This document shows, piece by piece, positions 1 through 8,450 of a stretch of DNA of 64,000 bases. The stretch's first letter is position 1; the number at the start of each line of letters is the position of its first letter. The DNA lies in NCBI RefSeq assembly GCF_000717715.1, contig NZ_JOAI01000010.1, forward strand, positions 1-64,000, read 5' to 3'. The notes under the pieces were generated by a model. That model saw only the letters and a list, made by a program, of their open reading frames with translations. It did no database searches and was not told the DNA's origin. The DNA comes from Streptomyces sp. NRRL B-24484 (GTDB taxonomy: Bacteria; Actinomycetota; Actinomycetes; Streptomycetales; Streptomycetaceae). Position numbers and translations under genes: made by a program.

Positions 1-1
1 G

Positions 2-517
2 GCGCTGGCCGAGGCCCTCCCGGCCCGCGGCGTGTCGGTGGCGCTGGTGGAACAGCCCTGGCGGGTGGCCGGCAAGCGGCTCGGCCCGGCGCCGAAGACC
101 CTGGACGAGGCCTGGCTGCCGGTCGCGGCCGGACTGGCCGACGAGGGCCTGCCGCTGGTGGTGGGCGGTCGCAGCGCCGGCGCCCGGGTGGCCTGCCGGA
201 CGGGCCTCGCCTCCGGGGCGGTCGCGGTGCTCGCGCTGGCCTTCCCGCTGCACCCGCCGGGCAAGCCGGAGAAGAGCCGGGCCGAGGAACTGCTGAACAC
301 CGGTCTGCCCACCCTCGTCGTGCAGGGCGGCGCGGACACCTTCGGCACCCCGGGGGAGTTCCCGGTGCTGCCGGAGGGCCACCGGCTGGTCGAGGTGCCG
401 TACGGCAGCCACGGCTTCGCGGTGCCCAAGCGGGCGCCGGTCGGTCAGGAGGAGGCCCTGGAAGGGCTGGTCACGGCGGTCGGCGACTGGCTCGGATCGG
501 TTCCATCGATCGGGTGA
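2..517 (+). CDS. alpha/beta-hydrolase family protein, 5' end cut off by the window
   Basis: The reading frame is already open at base 2 and runs to a TGA, so the true start lies outside the window and only about 171 residues are visible. The segment GGRSAGARVA carries the G-x-S-x-G type nucleophile elbow (Ser in GRSAG). A late PYGSHGF segment supplies a plausible catalytic His, and VVQGGADTFG resembles the strand-Asp region. This pattern fits the small KANL3/TEX30-like dienelactone-hydrolase-type proteins found next to sigR in streptomycetes. Substrate unknown. It is followed by the sigR promoter, so it is probably a separate transcript. Confidence 0.75.
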   Translation, partial: ALAEALPARGVSVALVEQPWRVAGKRLGPAPKTLDEAWLPVAAGLADEGLPLVVGGRSAGARVACRTGLASGAVAVLALAFPLHPPGKPEKSRAEELLNTGLPTLVVQGGADTFGTPGEFPVLPEGHRLVEVPYGSHGFAVPKRAPVGQEEALEGLVTAVGDWLGSVPSIG

Positions 518-525
518 GCGGGGGC

Positions 526-552
526 GGGAATGCACGGCGGCGCCGCACGGTT
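526..552 (+). promoter_or_regulatory. SigR-dependent promoter of sigR-rsrA (sigRp2-like)
   Basis: GGGAAT (526-531), exactly 18 bases, then GTT (550-552). This is the SigR consensus (GGAAT, 18 bp, GTT) without mismatch, 42 bases before the long sigR start codon. In S. coelicolor the equivalent promoter gives thiol-oxidation-induced autoregulation and makes the mRNA for the longer, unstable sigma isoform. Transcription should start near 558-562. Confidence 0.85.
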
Positions 553-593
553 GTGAGGACCGTCAGCAGAGTCCCGGGTGAAAGGCAGCGTCC

Positions 594-1487
594 ATGGGTT
601 CGATCGCGTGCCCCGAACGGCCGGAGGAGCGCGCGGCGCAAGGCGCCTTCGTGCCCGACTGGTCGGAATGGATTGTCGCGGGCGAGAAGCCTGTGGGCCG
701 GATATCCTCCATTTCGGGTCGGCCCGCGGTGGGTGGGCCTCGCAGCTCCGAGGAGGTGGGTCCGGTCGTCGGGACCGAGGACGAGGCCGTGCCGGGCGAG
801 GGCGTGCCGGAGGGCGGGACGCTCACCGGTGACGAGCTTGCCGAGGCGATCGGTGAGGACACCTTCCGGGTGTCCGCGGACGAGAGCGAGGACGCGCGCC
901 GCGAGCGGTTCGAGCGCGACGCCCTGGCCTTCCTCGACCCGATGTACTCGGCCGCCCTGCGGATGACCCGCAATCCGGCGGACGCGGAGGACCTCCTGCA
1001 GGAGGCGTTCGCGAAGGCGTACGCGTCCTTCCACCAGTTCCGCGAGGGCACGAACCTCAAGGCGTGGCTCTACCGCATCCTCACCAACACGTTCATCAAC
1101 TCGTACCGCAAGAAGCAGCGCGAACCCCAGCGCACCGCGGCCGAGGAGATCGAGGACTGGCAGCTCGCCCGGGCCGAGTCGCACATGTCGACCGGCCTGC
1201 GGTCGGCGGAGGCCCAGGCGCTGGACCACCTGCCGGACAGCGACGTCAAGGACGCCCTGCAGGCGATCCCGGAGGAATTCCGGATCGCCGTGTATCTGGC
1301 GGACGTCGAGGGCTTTGCCTACAAGGAGATCGCGGACATCATGGGTACACCCATCGGTACGGTGATGTCCCGGCTGCACCGTGGCCGCCGCCAGTTGCGC
1401 GGCATGCTGGAGGACTACGCCCGTGAGCGCGGACTCGTCCCGGCGGGCAGCGGTGCAGGGCAGGAAGCGAAGGGCGCGGGCTCATGA
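594..1487 (+). CDS. sigR: ECF RNA polymerase sigma factor SigR (thiol-oxidative stress), long form
   Basis: Group IV (ECF) sigma factor directing RNA polymerase to disulfide-stress genes. Region 2 starts near residue 109 ([26 protein letters not shown]) and region 4 lies near residues 220-270 ([37 protein letters not shown]). The core is essentially the SigR sequence known from Streptomyces. The 297-residue frame carries an N-terminal extension compared with the usual 227 residues. An in-frame GTG at 756 (VGPVVGTED), matching the remembered MGPVTGTD start of the short form, would give 242 residues. Both starts are probably used, the long one from the promoter at 526-552. Its stop overlaps the rsrA start (ATGA), so sigma and anti-sigma are translationally coupled. 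Confidence 0.93.
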   Translation: MGSIACPERPEERAAQGAFVPDWSEWIVAGEKPVGRISSISGRPAVGGPRSSEEVGPVVGTEDEAVPGEGVPEGGTLTGDELAEAIGEDTFRVSADESEDARRERFERDALAFLDPMYSAALRMTRNPADAEDLLQEAFAKAYASFHQFREGTNLKAWLYRILTNTFINSYRKKQREPQRTAAEEIEDWQLARAESHMSTGLRSAEAQALDHLPDSDVKDALQAIPEEFRIAVYLADVEGFAYKEIADIMGTPIGTVMSRLHRGRRQLRGMLEDYARERGLVPAGSGAGQEAKGAGS

Positions 1488-1816
1488 GCTGCGGCGATCC
1501 GCACGACACCGAGTGCGGCGAGGTGCTCGACCACCTCTACGAATTCCTCGACAACGAGATGGCCGAGGGCGACTGCGTCAAACTGCGCGTGCACTTCGAG
1601 GAGTGCTCGCCCTGCCTGGAGAAGTACGGTCTCGAACAGGCCATCAAGGCGCTGATCAAGCGTTCCTGCGGCTGTGACGACACCCCGGCGGACCTGCGCA
1701 CCAAGGTGCTCGCCCGGATCGACTCCATCCGGGCCGGCCAGCGCGCCGCCCAGGTGCCGGCCGAGGAGGGCGCCGGGCACGGCGCCACCACGGCCACCGC
1801 TGCCGCGACCGAGTAG
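1484..1816 (+). CDS. rsrA: zinc-containing redox-sensing anti-sigma factor RsrA
   Basis: A 110-residue ZAS-family anti-sigma factor that binds SigR when reduced and zinc-loaded and releases it on disulfide formation. The Zn/redox residues are visible: C11, then H37-x3-C41-x2-C44, plus C3, C31, C62 and C64, the same cysteine layout as RsrA of S. coelicolor. The N-terminal helix [10 protein letters not shown] is typical. The start overlaps the sigR stop by four bases. The C-terminal tail after residue 85 is low-complexity Ala/Thr. It shares the SigR-dependent promoter, closing a negative feedback loop. Confidence 0.95.
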   Translation: MSCGDPHDTECGEVLDHLYEFLDNEMAEGDCVKLRVHFEECSPCLEKYGLEQAIKALIKRSCGCDDTPADLRTKVLARIDSIRAGQRAAQVPAEEGAGHGATTATAAATE

Positions 1817-1885
1817 CGTCCGCCCGTTCGGCGGCCGCACCACCCCGGCACGCAGAATCCCGACACGCAGCATCCCCGCACGCAC

Positions 1886-1931
1886 CGGCGCGGGCCGGCG
1901 ACCGGTGCTGCCCGGTCGCCGGCCCGCGCCG
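1886..1931. terminator. bidirectional terminator between rsrA and the chitinase gene
   Basis: Perfect 20-bp inverted repeat (1886-1905 with 1912-1931) around a six-base loop, lying between two convergent genes. No clear T-run, as is usual in actinobacteria. Confidence 0.75.
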
Positions 1932-1937
1932 CTCGCA

Positions 1938-3218
1938 TCAGCAGGCGCCGTCGTCGGCCCAGACGCCCCACTGACCGCTGTTGGTCGGGATCTCGTTCTG
2001 GGTCCACCACTTGGCGTGGTAGTTGTGCCCCTGGTACGAGACCTTGTTGCCGTTGGTGTACACGGTCGACGCGTTCCACGCGGGCAGCGTGCAGGTGCCC
2101 GGCTTGCCCGTCGGCGAGGCCGAGGAGGTGGGCGAGGCCGTCGGGGTGCTGGTGGGCGGGGTCGCCCCGGCGAACTTCACGGTGAACTTGGTGAAGTCCC
2201 AGTCGTTCTGGGCCACGCTGGAGCAGGAGCCGGACAGACCCGGGTCCACCGTGCCGGCGCACTGGCGGTCGCGGTTGACGGACCAGTAGGTGTAGCGGGC
2301 CAGCTTGTGCGCGGTCGCGAAGTCCAGCACCGTCTGGAAGTCGGCCTGCTTGAAGTACTCGGCGGCGTCGGTGCGGCCGTTCATCAGCGAGACGCCCTCG
2401 TGGGCGTAGGCGGTGGCCTCGTCCCAGCCGAAGGTGGTCTGCAGGATCTTGTTGAACTTCACCAGCGCGTCGGTCTGGGCCGCGGCGCCGTTGAAGCCGC
2501 CGTCGAACGGCATGATCGAGAAGTTGTTCGGCGTGAAGCCCTGCGACTTGGCCTCGTTCAGCATCTGTGTCCCGAACCAGCCGGTGCCCGCGTTGGTGCC
2601 TGCGGTGGTGATCGAGACGTAGAGGCCGGGGTTGTTCTGCTGGAGGATCTTCGCCGCGCCGATCTCGTTGTGGATCGCCGCGGTGTTCTCGTACTCCGGC
2701 TCCTCCAGGTCGAAGTCGATGGCCTTCAGCTGGTACTTGGTGATCACCTTCTGGTAGCCGGCCGCGGTCGCCTCCGGGGTGCCGCAGCCCTGGCCGAGCT
2801 TGTTGCCGCCGTAGCCGCCGACCGAGATCGAGACGTCGCCGCCCTTCGACCGGATCTTCTGGATCACCGCAGGCATCGCGGTGTCGGTGTCGATCGAGGA
2901 GGTGCCGCCCCAGGCCGGGGTGCAGCCGCCGGAGTCGAGGATGAAGGCCAGCTGGAAGGCCTTCTGGCCGGTCGCGTCCATCACCGCGGCGGCGTCCGGC
3001 GGAGAGTTGTCCTCCGGCATCAGGTACGGGGCCGAGGCGTACCAGTTGTTGCCGAGCGGCGCGGCCGCGGTAGTGGAGGCCAGGGCGTCGCCACCGCTCA
3101 GTGCGGCGGCGGCACCGGCGGCGACCAGGCCGAGCGCGGCGACCGCCGCCGCGGCGGCGGCACCGCGCCGGCGGCGGTGCCGGCCGGGTGCGGGGGAGTT
3201 GAGCAGGGCACGTTCCAT
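1938..3218 (-). CDS. secreted chitinase, GH18 catalytic domain plus C-terminal chitin-binding module
   Basis: Endo/exo-acting chitin hydrolase. The chosen ATG follows a GGAGAGG ribosome site and starts with a basic stretch (residues 13-18) and an Ala-rich hydrophobic segment (19-40), a signal peptide or signal anchor. The GH18 domain spans about residues 55-345, with the substrate strand GGDVSISVGGYGG and the catalytic DFDLEE at 168-173 (acid E172; the DxDxE core is intact). A Thr/Ser/Pro linker (about 350-375) leads to a C-terminal CBM5/12-like module (WNASTVYTNGNKVSY, then YHAKWWTQ). Length 426 residues. An upstream in-frame start at 3392 exists but would put a non-signal-like extension in front. 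The DasR-type box upstream predicts repression released by GlcN-6-P. Confidence 0.88.
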   Translation of the reverse strand: MERALLNSPAPGRHRRRRGAAAAAAVAALGLVAAGAAAALSGGDALASTTAAAPLGNNWYASAPYLMPEDNSPPDAAAVMDATGQKAFQLAFILDSGGCTPAWGGTSSIDTDTAMPAVIQKIRSKGGDVSISVGGYGGNKLGQGCGTPEATAAGYQKVITKYQLKAIDFDLEEPEYENTAAIHNEIGAAKILQQNNPGLYVSITTAGTNAGTGWFGTQMLNEAKSQGFTPNNFSIMPFDGGFNGAAAQTDALVKFNKILQTTFGWDEATAYAHEGVSLMNGRTDAAEYFKQADFQTVLDFATAHKLARYTYWSVNRDRQCAGTVDPGLSGSCSSVAQNDWDFTKFTVKFAGATPPTSTPTASPTSSASPTGKPGTCTLPAWNASTVYTNGNKVSYQGHNYHAKWWTQNEIPTNSGQWGVWADDGAC

Positions 3219-3367
3219 CGGGGACCTCTCCGGGGCATGGGGGGACCGCCGCCCGGGAGGTTCGGGCGGCGCCGGGAACAGGACGGTCGGCATCCGCGCA
3301 CGATGCCGTGGAGCAACTGCGGCCGCGGTGGCGGCCGCCCCCTTCCGGACGGGGTCAATCCCCAAAA

Positions 3368-3379
3368 TGGACTGGACCA
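3368..3379. promoter_or_regulatory. DasR-responsive element (dre) upstream of the chitinase
   Basis: TGGACTGGACCA matches the palindromic dre core TGGTCTAGACCA at 10 of 12 positions and lies about 150 bases upstream of the chitinase start. The identical 12-mer recurs in the dasA intergenic region (27472-27483). DasR itself is encoded at 21229-22032. The rest of the 3219-3489 gap shows no further gene. Confidence 0.7.
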
Positions 3380-3489
3380 CTGGCCGGGTCAAGAGTCCTG
3401 GGCGAGGCTTGGGCCTCTCTTAAGGAAGCCTTCGGGAAGCGCTCTCAGGGCCGCTCCCCGGGTGATGCGGGCTCAAGTCGTCCCGACCA

Positions 3490-5109
3490 TTGGATCGTTT
3501 CACTCGTTCGGGTGAGCTGACCCGGTGTCGGCGGCGTCATTGCGCGATCGTGCGGCCCGGCCCGCGAACCGGGGCCTATTCTCCTCACTGGCCCGCGGAA
3601 CGGGACGGGCCGGGCACGGCGGGGGAGGCTGACATCGCCAGCGAATGCGAGCAGGACGCCCTCACCGGCGCCGCGGCCCGGTACGCCGCCGCCGTCCTGG
3701 CCGGCGCGCTCTGCTGCCTGATCCCGCTCGCCGTCACCGTCCGCGGCCCGCTCGGTGGTCCGGTCGACTGGCCCCGCCTCGGCCTGCTCGCCTTCCTCCA
3801 CACCTGCGCCGAGTCGCTCGCCCTCGGCCTGCCCACCCCGTGCGCCCGACTCGGCCGCCGACTGCTCCGCCGTCCGCCCCGCGAGGCCCGCGAGGCGACC
3901 CGGACGCTGCCCGGCCGCGGCTTCTTCCCCGTCCTCTTCGCCGGCGTGCTGCTGCTGCCGCCCGCCGCCGCGGCCCTGGTCGCCCTGCCCGGCGCGCTCA
4001 CCGCCCACGTCCCGGCGCCGCGTCGGCTGCGCCGGCTCTGGAACGCCGCCCAACTGGCCGTCGCAGCCTTCACCGCCGCCGCCGTCTACCGGCTGCTCGG
4101 CGGACCCCACCTGCTGCTCGGCGCGCACTTCCCGACCGCCGCCCTCGGCGCACTGGCCGCCGTCGCCGTGTTCTGCCTGGTCAACGCCGCCCTGGTCGGG
4201 GTGATGCGGCACCTCGGCGCCGCCCGCCCGGCCCGCGGCACCCACCCCGCGGACCTCGCCCGGGCCACCGGCGCCGTCGTGCTGCCCGCGCTCGTCCAGG
4301 GCGCCGGCGGACTGATGGTCGCCGTCCTGTGGCAGGGCCCGTACGGCGCGTTCGCCGCCGTCCTCGCGCTGCTGCCGCTCTCCATCTCCGCCTGGATGTT
4401 CGCCCAGGGCCACCGCGAGACCAACGCCCACCAGGCCACCGTCCGCGCCCTCGTCCAGGCCGTGGAGATCAAGGACGCCTACACCCGCGGCCACAGCGAG
4501 CGGGTCGGCCGCGCCGCCGTCCTGATGGCGCGCCAGCTCGGCATGGCCGAGGACCGCATCCGCACCCTGCACTTCGCCGGCACCCTGCACGACGTCGGCA
4601 AGCTCGGCGTCGCCACCGAACTGCTCCGCCGCAACGGCCCGCTCACCGAGGCCGAGCGCCGCGCCGTCGAGGTGCACCCCGTCTTCGGCCACGAACTCGT
4701 CCGCGAACTCGCCTTCCTCGGCGAGGCCCGCGAAGGCATCCTGCACCACCACGAGCGGCTCGACGGCCGCGGCTACCCCTCCGGGCTGGCCGGCGACCGC
4801 ATCCCCGAGTTCGCCCGGATCATCTCCGTCGCCGACGCCTTCGACTCGATGACCTCCACCCGCTCCTACCGGCGCGGCCGCCCGGTCGCCGAGGCCGTCG
4901 TCGAACTCCAGCGCTGCACCGGCAGCCAGTTCGACCCGGCGATGGTCACCGCCCTGGTCGCCGCCGTCGACCGGCACGGCTGGCAGCCCGAGCCGCCCCC
5001 GCCCGGCGGCTGGGACGGCGAGGTGCCCGACATCCCGCTCGGCGTCCCCGAGCCCGCGCGCCGGGTGCCCGGGCCCGGCGGCCGGATCACCGCGGGCGGC
5101 GCCCCGTGA
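3490..5109 (+). CDS. membrane-anchored HD-GYP domain phosphohydrolase
   Basis: N-terminal half with about six hydrophobic segments (for example YAAAVLAGALCCLIPLAV and FFPVLFAGVLLLPPAAAAL), then an HD-GYP domain. Visible motifs: H in HSERVGRAA, HD in LHDVGKLG (about residue 367), HHERLDGRGYP (about 419-429) and VADAFDSM. HD-GYP enzymes hydrolyse cyclic di-GMP or related cyclic dinucleotides, and the catalytic set looks complete. The start is uncertain. ATG 3490 has no ribosome site and gives a poor N-terminus, while a strong GGGGGAGG (3621-3628) is followed five bases later by in-frame ATC (3634), which would give 491 residues. The stop overlaps the GTG of the next gene. Confidence 0.82.
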   Translation: MDRFTRSGELTRCRRRHCAIVRPGPRTGAYSPHWPAERDGPGTAGEADIASECEQDALTGAAARYAAAVLAGALCCLIPLAVTVRGPLGGPVDWPRLGLLAFLHTCAESLALGLPTPCARLGRRLLRRPPREAREATRTLPGRGFFPVLFAGVLLLPPAAAALVALPGALTAHVPAPRRLRRLWNAAQLAVAAFTAAAVYRLLGGPHLLLGAHFPTAALGALAAVAVFCLVNAALVGVMRHLGAARPARGTHPADLARATGAVVLPALVQGAGGLMVAVLWQGPYGAFAAVLALLPLSISAWMFAQGHRETNAHQATVRALVQAVEIKDAYTRGHSERVGRAAVLMARQLGMAEDRIRTLHFAGTLHDVGKLGVATELLRRNGPLTEAERRAVEVHPVFGHELVRELAFLGEAREGILHHHERLDGRGYPSGLAGDRIPEFARIISVADAFDSMTSTRSYRRGRPVAEAVVELQRCTGSQFDPAMVTALVAAVDRHGWQPEPPPPGGWDGEVPDIPLGVPEPARRVPGPGGRITAGGAP

Positions 5110-6497
5110 GACCCGGCCGGCGCGGCCTCCTGCTCCGGCCGTCCGCCGTCCACGCCGCCGCGGGGCTGCTGCTCGCCGCCGCCCTGCTGCACGTCGCCCT
5201 GCACGGCTTCGCCCAGCCCCGGGTCGCGCTCGCCTTCGGCGCCGTCGTCGCGGTCGGCGAATGGGCGCGGATCACCCTGCCCGGCGACCGCGAGCAGGCG
5301 CCGCTCGGCAGCGCCGCCGCGCTCGCCTACGCCCTGCTCGGCCCGCTCCACTCGACCCCCACCGGCCACGGCACGCTGCAGGTCGTCGCGGTCACCGGGC
5401 TCGGCACCCTCGCCGGGCTGCTGCCGCTGGCCCTGCCGGCCGTCCGGGCCCGCGTCCGCGCCCGCACCGAGCCGGGCCGCTCCGACGGCGCGGGCCGTCA
5501 CGGCGGCCCCGGTGGCGCGGGCCCCGGCGCGCTCCGCGCCGCCGACACCGTGCGGGCCGACACCGCCGCCCGGCGGCTGCTCACCACGGCCTTCGCCGCC
5601 CTGCTCTTCCAGCCGGTCTACGGCAGCGGCCTGCTGGACCGGGACCCGCTCTCCGGGCCGGTCTACGGGGCCCTGCTGACCGGCGTGGCGGCGCTGACCG
5701 CGCTCTGCGACACGGTCGTCGCCGCCGTCCTGCACCGGTCCCGGGCCGGCCTGCGGTTCGGCGCCGCACTGGAGGACGAGCTCCGCTCGCTGCTCGGCAT
5801 CGGCTCGGCGATCGTCGCCACCGGCATGCTGGTCAGCCTGCTGGCCGGCGAGGTCGGCCTGTGGGCGCTGCCGCTGTTCTGCACCCCGCTGCTGCTCGCC
5901 CAGGCGTCCTTCCGGCGGGCCGCCGAGATCCGGGCCACCACCGGGCAGACCATCGAGGCGCTCGCCCGGGCCACCGAGACCGCCGGCTACACCCCGCCGG
6001 GGCATGCGCGCCGGGTGGCCGACACGGCGTGCGCGCTGGGGCGCGAACTCGGGCTCGGGACCCGGGACCTCGCCCTACTGGAGTACGCCGCGCTGATGCA
6101 CGACATCGGCCAGCTCTCCCTCGTCGAACCCGTTCCCGGCGGCGCCACCGCCCTGCTGCCGGCACCCGAGCAGCAGCGGATCGCCCGCCTCGGCAGCGAG
6201 GTCATCCGGCGCACCGGCGTCCCGCGGAGGGTCGGTGAACAGGTCGCCCGGCTCGCCGACCCGTGCCGGCTGCCGGACGGCGCCGCCGACCGCAGCCTGC
6301 CGCTGGCCGCACGCATCATCCGGGTCGCCAACGCCCACGACGACCTGCGGTCGGAGGCCCGTGCCCGGGGGCTCTCCGCGACCACCGCGGGCCTGGCCGC
6401 CCTGGAGCGGCTGCGGCTGGAGCGGGGCGGCGCGTACGACCCCGCGGTGGTCGACGCATTGGCCAGAGTGGGCGCCGCGGGCCGCGAACCGGTCTGA
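5106..6497 (+). CDS. membrane HD-domain protein, degenerate HD-GYP paralogue
   Basis: Starts at a GTG sharing four bases with the previous stop (GTGA), so it is translationally coupled. About 463 residues. An N-terminal hydrophobic region of several segments (AAAGLLLAAALLHVALHG, LPLFCTPLLLAQA) is followed by an HD-type domain with HARRVADTA, MHDIGQLS (H near 332) and IIRVANAHDDL. The HHExxDGxGYP signature of active HD-GYP proteins is replaced by a sequence around LADPCRLPDG, so catalysis as a cyclic-dinucleotide phosphodiesterase is doubtful. It may be a regulatory partner of the preceding enzyme. A Gly/Arg-rich cytoplasmic loop lies near residues 120-145. Confidence 0.8.
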   Translation: MRPGRRGLLLRPSAVHAAAGLLLAAALLHVALHGFAQPRVALAFGAVVAVGEWARITLPGDREQAPLGSAAALAYALLGPLHSTPTGHGTLQVVAVTGLGTLAGLLPLALPAVRARVRARTEPGRSDGAGRHGGPGGAGPGALRAADTVRADTAARRLLTTAFAALLFQPVYGSGLLDRDPLSGPVYGALLTGVAALTALCDTVVAAVLHRSRAGLRFGAALEDELRSLLGIGSAIVATGMLVSLLAGEVGLWALPLFCTPLLLAQASFRRAAEIRATTGQTIEALARATETAGYTPPGHARRVADTACALGRELGLGTRDLALLEYAALMHDIGQLSLVEPVPGGATALLPAPEQQRIARLGSEVIRRTGVPRRVGEQVARLADPCRLPDGAADRSLPLAARIIRVANAHDDLRSEARARGLSATTAGLAALERLRLERGGAYDPAVVDALARVGAAGREPV

Positions 6498-6660
6498 AGC
6501 GCCGCGCAGGGAGCGCGGGCCGCCGCAGGCGTGGTTGGATGCGGTCGTAGCGTGGAACACCGGATGCGGGGCCACCCGGCACACCGGATCGTTCCCGTTG
6601 CAGCAGCCGGCCTCGGAGCAGGTGCTGAGAACTGGCGGACGACAACGGCAGGGACGGAAC

Positions 6661-7650
6661 GTGAGGATCTTCCACCGCGCACGGCACCGGCCGTCGGCCA
6701 CCTGGCGGCAGACGACCGACCGTGCCTTCACGCTCATCGGCGACGGCCGCTACGAGGACGCCGGCGCGCTGCTCGTCATGGCCGCCGACCTGGAGCCGTG
6801 GCTGTCGGACTCCTGGTTCAACCTCGCCCTGCTGCACAAGTTCCGCCGCGACTGGGAGCAGGCCCGCACCGCGGGGCTGCGCGCCGTCGCCCTGCTCGAC
6901 CGGGAGACCGGCGCCCCCGACTGGTGGAACCTCGGCATCACCGCCACCGCCCTGCAGGACTGGCCGCTCGCCCGCCGGGCCTGGCAGGCGTACGGGCTGA
7001 GACTCCCCGGCGGGCCCGGCACCGCGGCGGACGGGCCCGTCGACCTGGACCTCGGCACCACCCCGGTGCGGCTCTCGCCGGACGGCGAGTCCGAGGTGGT
7101 GTGGGGCCGCCGGCTGGACCCGGCCCGGATCGAGGTGCTGTCCATCCCGCTGCCGTCCTCCGGTCGCCGCTGGGGCGAGGTCGTGCTGCACGACGGTGCG
7201 CCGCACGGCGAGCGGGTCGCGGACGGCGTCGCCTACCCCGTCTTCGACGAGATCGAGCTGTGGGCGCCCTCGCCGGTGCCGACCTTCGTGGTGCTGCTGC
7301 AGGCCGCCACCGCGGGCGACCGGGACGCCCTGGAGCGGCTGGTCGCCGACGCCGGGTACGCCGCCGAGGACTGGACGAGCTCGGTGCGGCTGCTGTGCCG
7401 GGCCTGCTCGGAGAGCCGGATGGCGATCGACGACGGCCACACCGCGCACCACGACCCGCACGACGACGGCGACCCGACCCACCCCGGCCACCTGAGCCAC
7501 CTCAGCCAGGGCAGCGCGGGCACGTCCTGGCTCGCCGAGCGCGAGTGCGGGATCGCCGCGCCGGCGTCGCTGGTACGCACCCTGCTGGACCGCTGGGTGG
7601 CCGCCTCCCCCGCCACCCGGGCGTACCGGGACCTCGAAGAGGTCTGCTGA
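6661..7650 (+). CDS. tetratricopeptide-like protein, conserved in streptomycetes
   Basis: About 329 residues from a GTG preceded by GGGACGG. The first 120 residues form helical repeats of TPR type (IGDGRYEDAGALLVMAADLE, DSWFNLALLHKFRRDWEQA, WWNLGITATALQDWPLARRA). The remainder has an acidic, mixed fold and a His/Asp-rich loop (HTAHHDPHDDGDPTHPGH, near residues 260-277) that could hold metal. TPR regions mediate protein-protein contacts; no enzymatic motif is seen. The 163-base gap before it holds no recognisable element. Confidence 0.78.
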   Translation: MRIFHRARHRPSATWRQTTDRAFTLIGDGRYEDAGALLVMAADLEPWLSDSWFNLALLHKFRRDWEQARTAGLRAVALLDRETGAPDWWNLGITATALQDWPLARRAWQAYGLRLPGGPGTAADGPVDLDLGTTPVRLSPDGESEVVWGRRLDPARIEVLSIPLPSSGRRWGEVVLHDGAPHGERVADGVAYPVFDEIELWAPSPVPTFVVLLQAATAGDRDALERLVADAGYAAEDWTSSVRLLCRACSESRMAIDDGHTAHHDPHDDGDPTHPGHLSHLSQGSAGTSWLAERECGIAAPASLVRTLLDRWVAASPATRAYRDLEEVC

Positions 7651-7748
7651 GGCCGTGCCCCCGCCCGTCCGGCGAGGGCGTCCGGCCGGGCCCGGCGCCG
7701 TACCCTTGAGCGGTACACCCGGACGGAACCACGGAGCGGAAACCAGCG

Positions 7749-8372
7749 ATGGCCGACGAGCACGAGCACGACCACCCCGAGCAGGACGAGACGGCGGAGC
7801 AGCGGGTCGTCGGCGAGCTGCCCGACGTCTCGAAGGGCACCGCCCGCCCGATCACCGTGTTCGGCAACCCGGTGCTGCACCGCGAGGTCGCCACGGTGAC
7901 CGCGTTCGACGGTGAACTCGCCGCGCTCGTCGACGACATGTTCGTCTCGATGTACGCCGCCGACGGCGTCGGCCTGGCCGCGAACCAGATCGGCGTCGAC
8001 CTGAAGGTCTTCGTCTACGACTGCCCGGACGACGAGGGCGTGCGGCACGTCGGTCACGTCGTCAACCCGGTGCTGGAGGAGCTGCCGGCCGGCCGCCGCG
8101 CGCTGGACGACTCGGCGGAGGGCTGCCTCTCCGTGCCGACCGCGTACATGGAGCTGGCCCGTCCCGACTTCGCCGCGGTGACCGGCCAGGACAAGGACGG
8201 CAACCCGATCCGGGTCGAGGGCACCGGCTTCTTCGCCCGCTGCCTGCAGCACGAGACCGACCACCTGTACGGCTACCTGTACATCGACCGCCTCTCCAAG
8301 CGCGACCGCAAGGACGCCCTGCGGCAGATGTCCGAGGGCACCCCCAAGTACGCCACCGTGCCCAACGACTGA
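7749..8372 (+). CDS. def: peptide deformylase
   Basis: Removes the N-formyl group from nascent polypeptides. All three family motifs are present: GVGLAANQ (residues 73-80), EGCLSVP (124-130, Cys126 a metal ligand) and QHETDH (167-172, ligands H168 and H172, catalytic E169). At 207 residues it is slightly longer than E. coli Def because of a charged N-terminal 30-residue extension rich in His/Glu/Asp (MADEHEHDH). Single-gene transcript, closed by the terminator just downstream. Confidence 0.95.
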   Translation: MADEHEHDHPEQDETAEQRVVGELPDVSKGTARPITVFGNPVLHREVATVTAFDGELAALVDDMFVSMYAADGVGLAANQIGVDLKVFVYDCPDDEGVRHVGHVVNPVLEELPAGRRALDDSAEGCLSVPTAYMELARPDFAAVTGQDKDGNPIRVEGTGFFARCLQHETDHLYGYLYIDRLSKRDRKDALRQMSEGTPKYATVPND

Positions 8373-8392
8373 CGGTACGGCGGAACACGCGA

Positions 8393-8429
8393 CGAAGGGC
8401 CGCACCCGGATCCCGGGTGCGGCCCTTCG
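8393..8429. terminator. bidirectional terminator between def and nrdB
   Basis: 17-bp perfect inverted repeat (8393-8409 with 8413-8429), loop ATC, between two convergent genes. Confidence 0.85.
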
Positions 8430-8450
8430 GCACGTTCGGCGTGGTGCGGC

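Noticed and set aside
661..695. GGAAT at 665-669 as a second SigR promoter inside sigR
   Set aside because: No GTT at 18-bp spacing; the exact match lies upstream at 526-552.
1674..3515. 613-codon plus-strand frame across the chitinase
   Set aside because: Antisense shadow of the GH18 gene; no domain and no ribosome site.
3445..4977. Long antisense frame of 510 codons opposite the HD-GYP gene
   Set aside because: Composition is the mirror of a high-GC gene (Gly/Ala/Glu-rich, no domain); the plus strand carries full HD-GYP motifs.
3645..5105. Plus-strand frame preceding the second HD gene, read as one 950-residue protein
   Set aside because: Before 5106 it is Arg/Pro/His nonsense in a shadow frame; the real second gene begins at GTG 5106.
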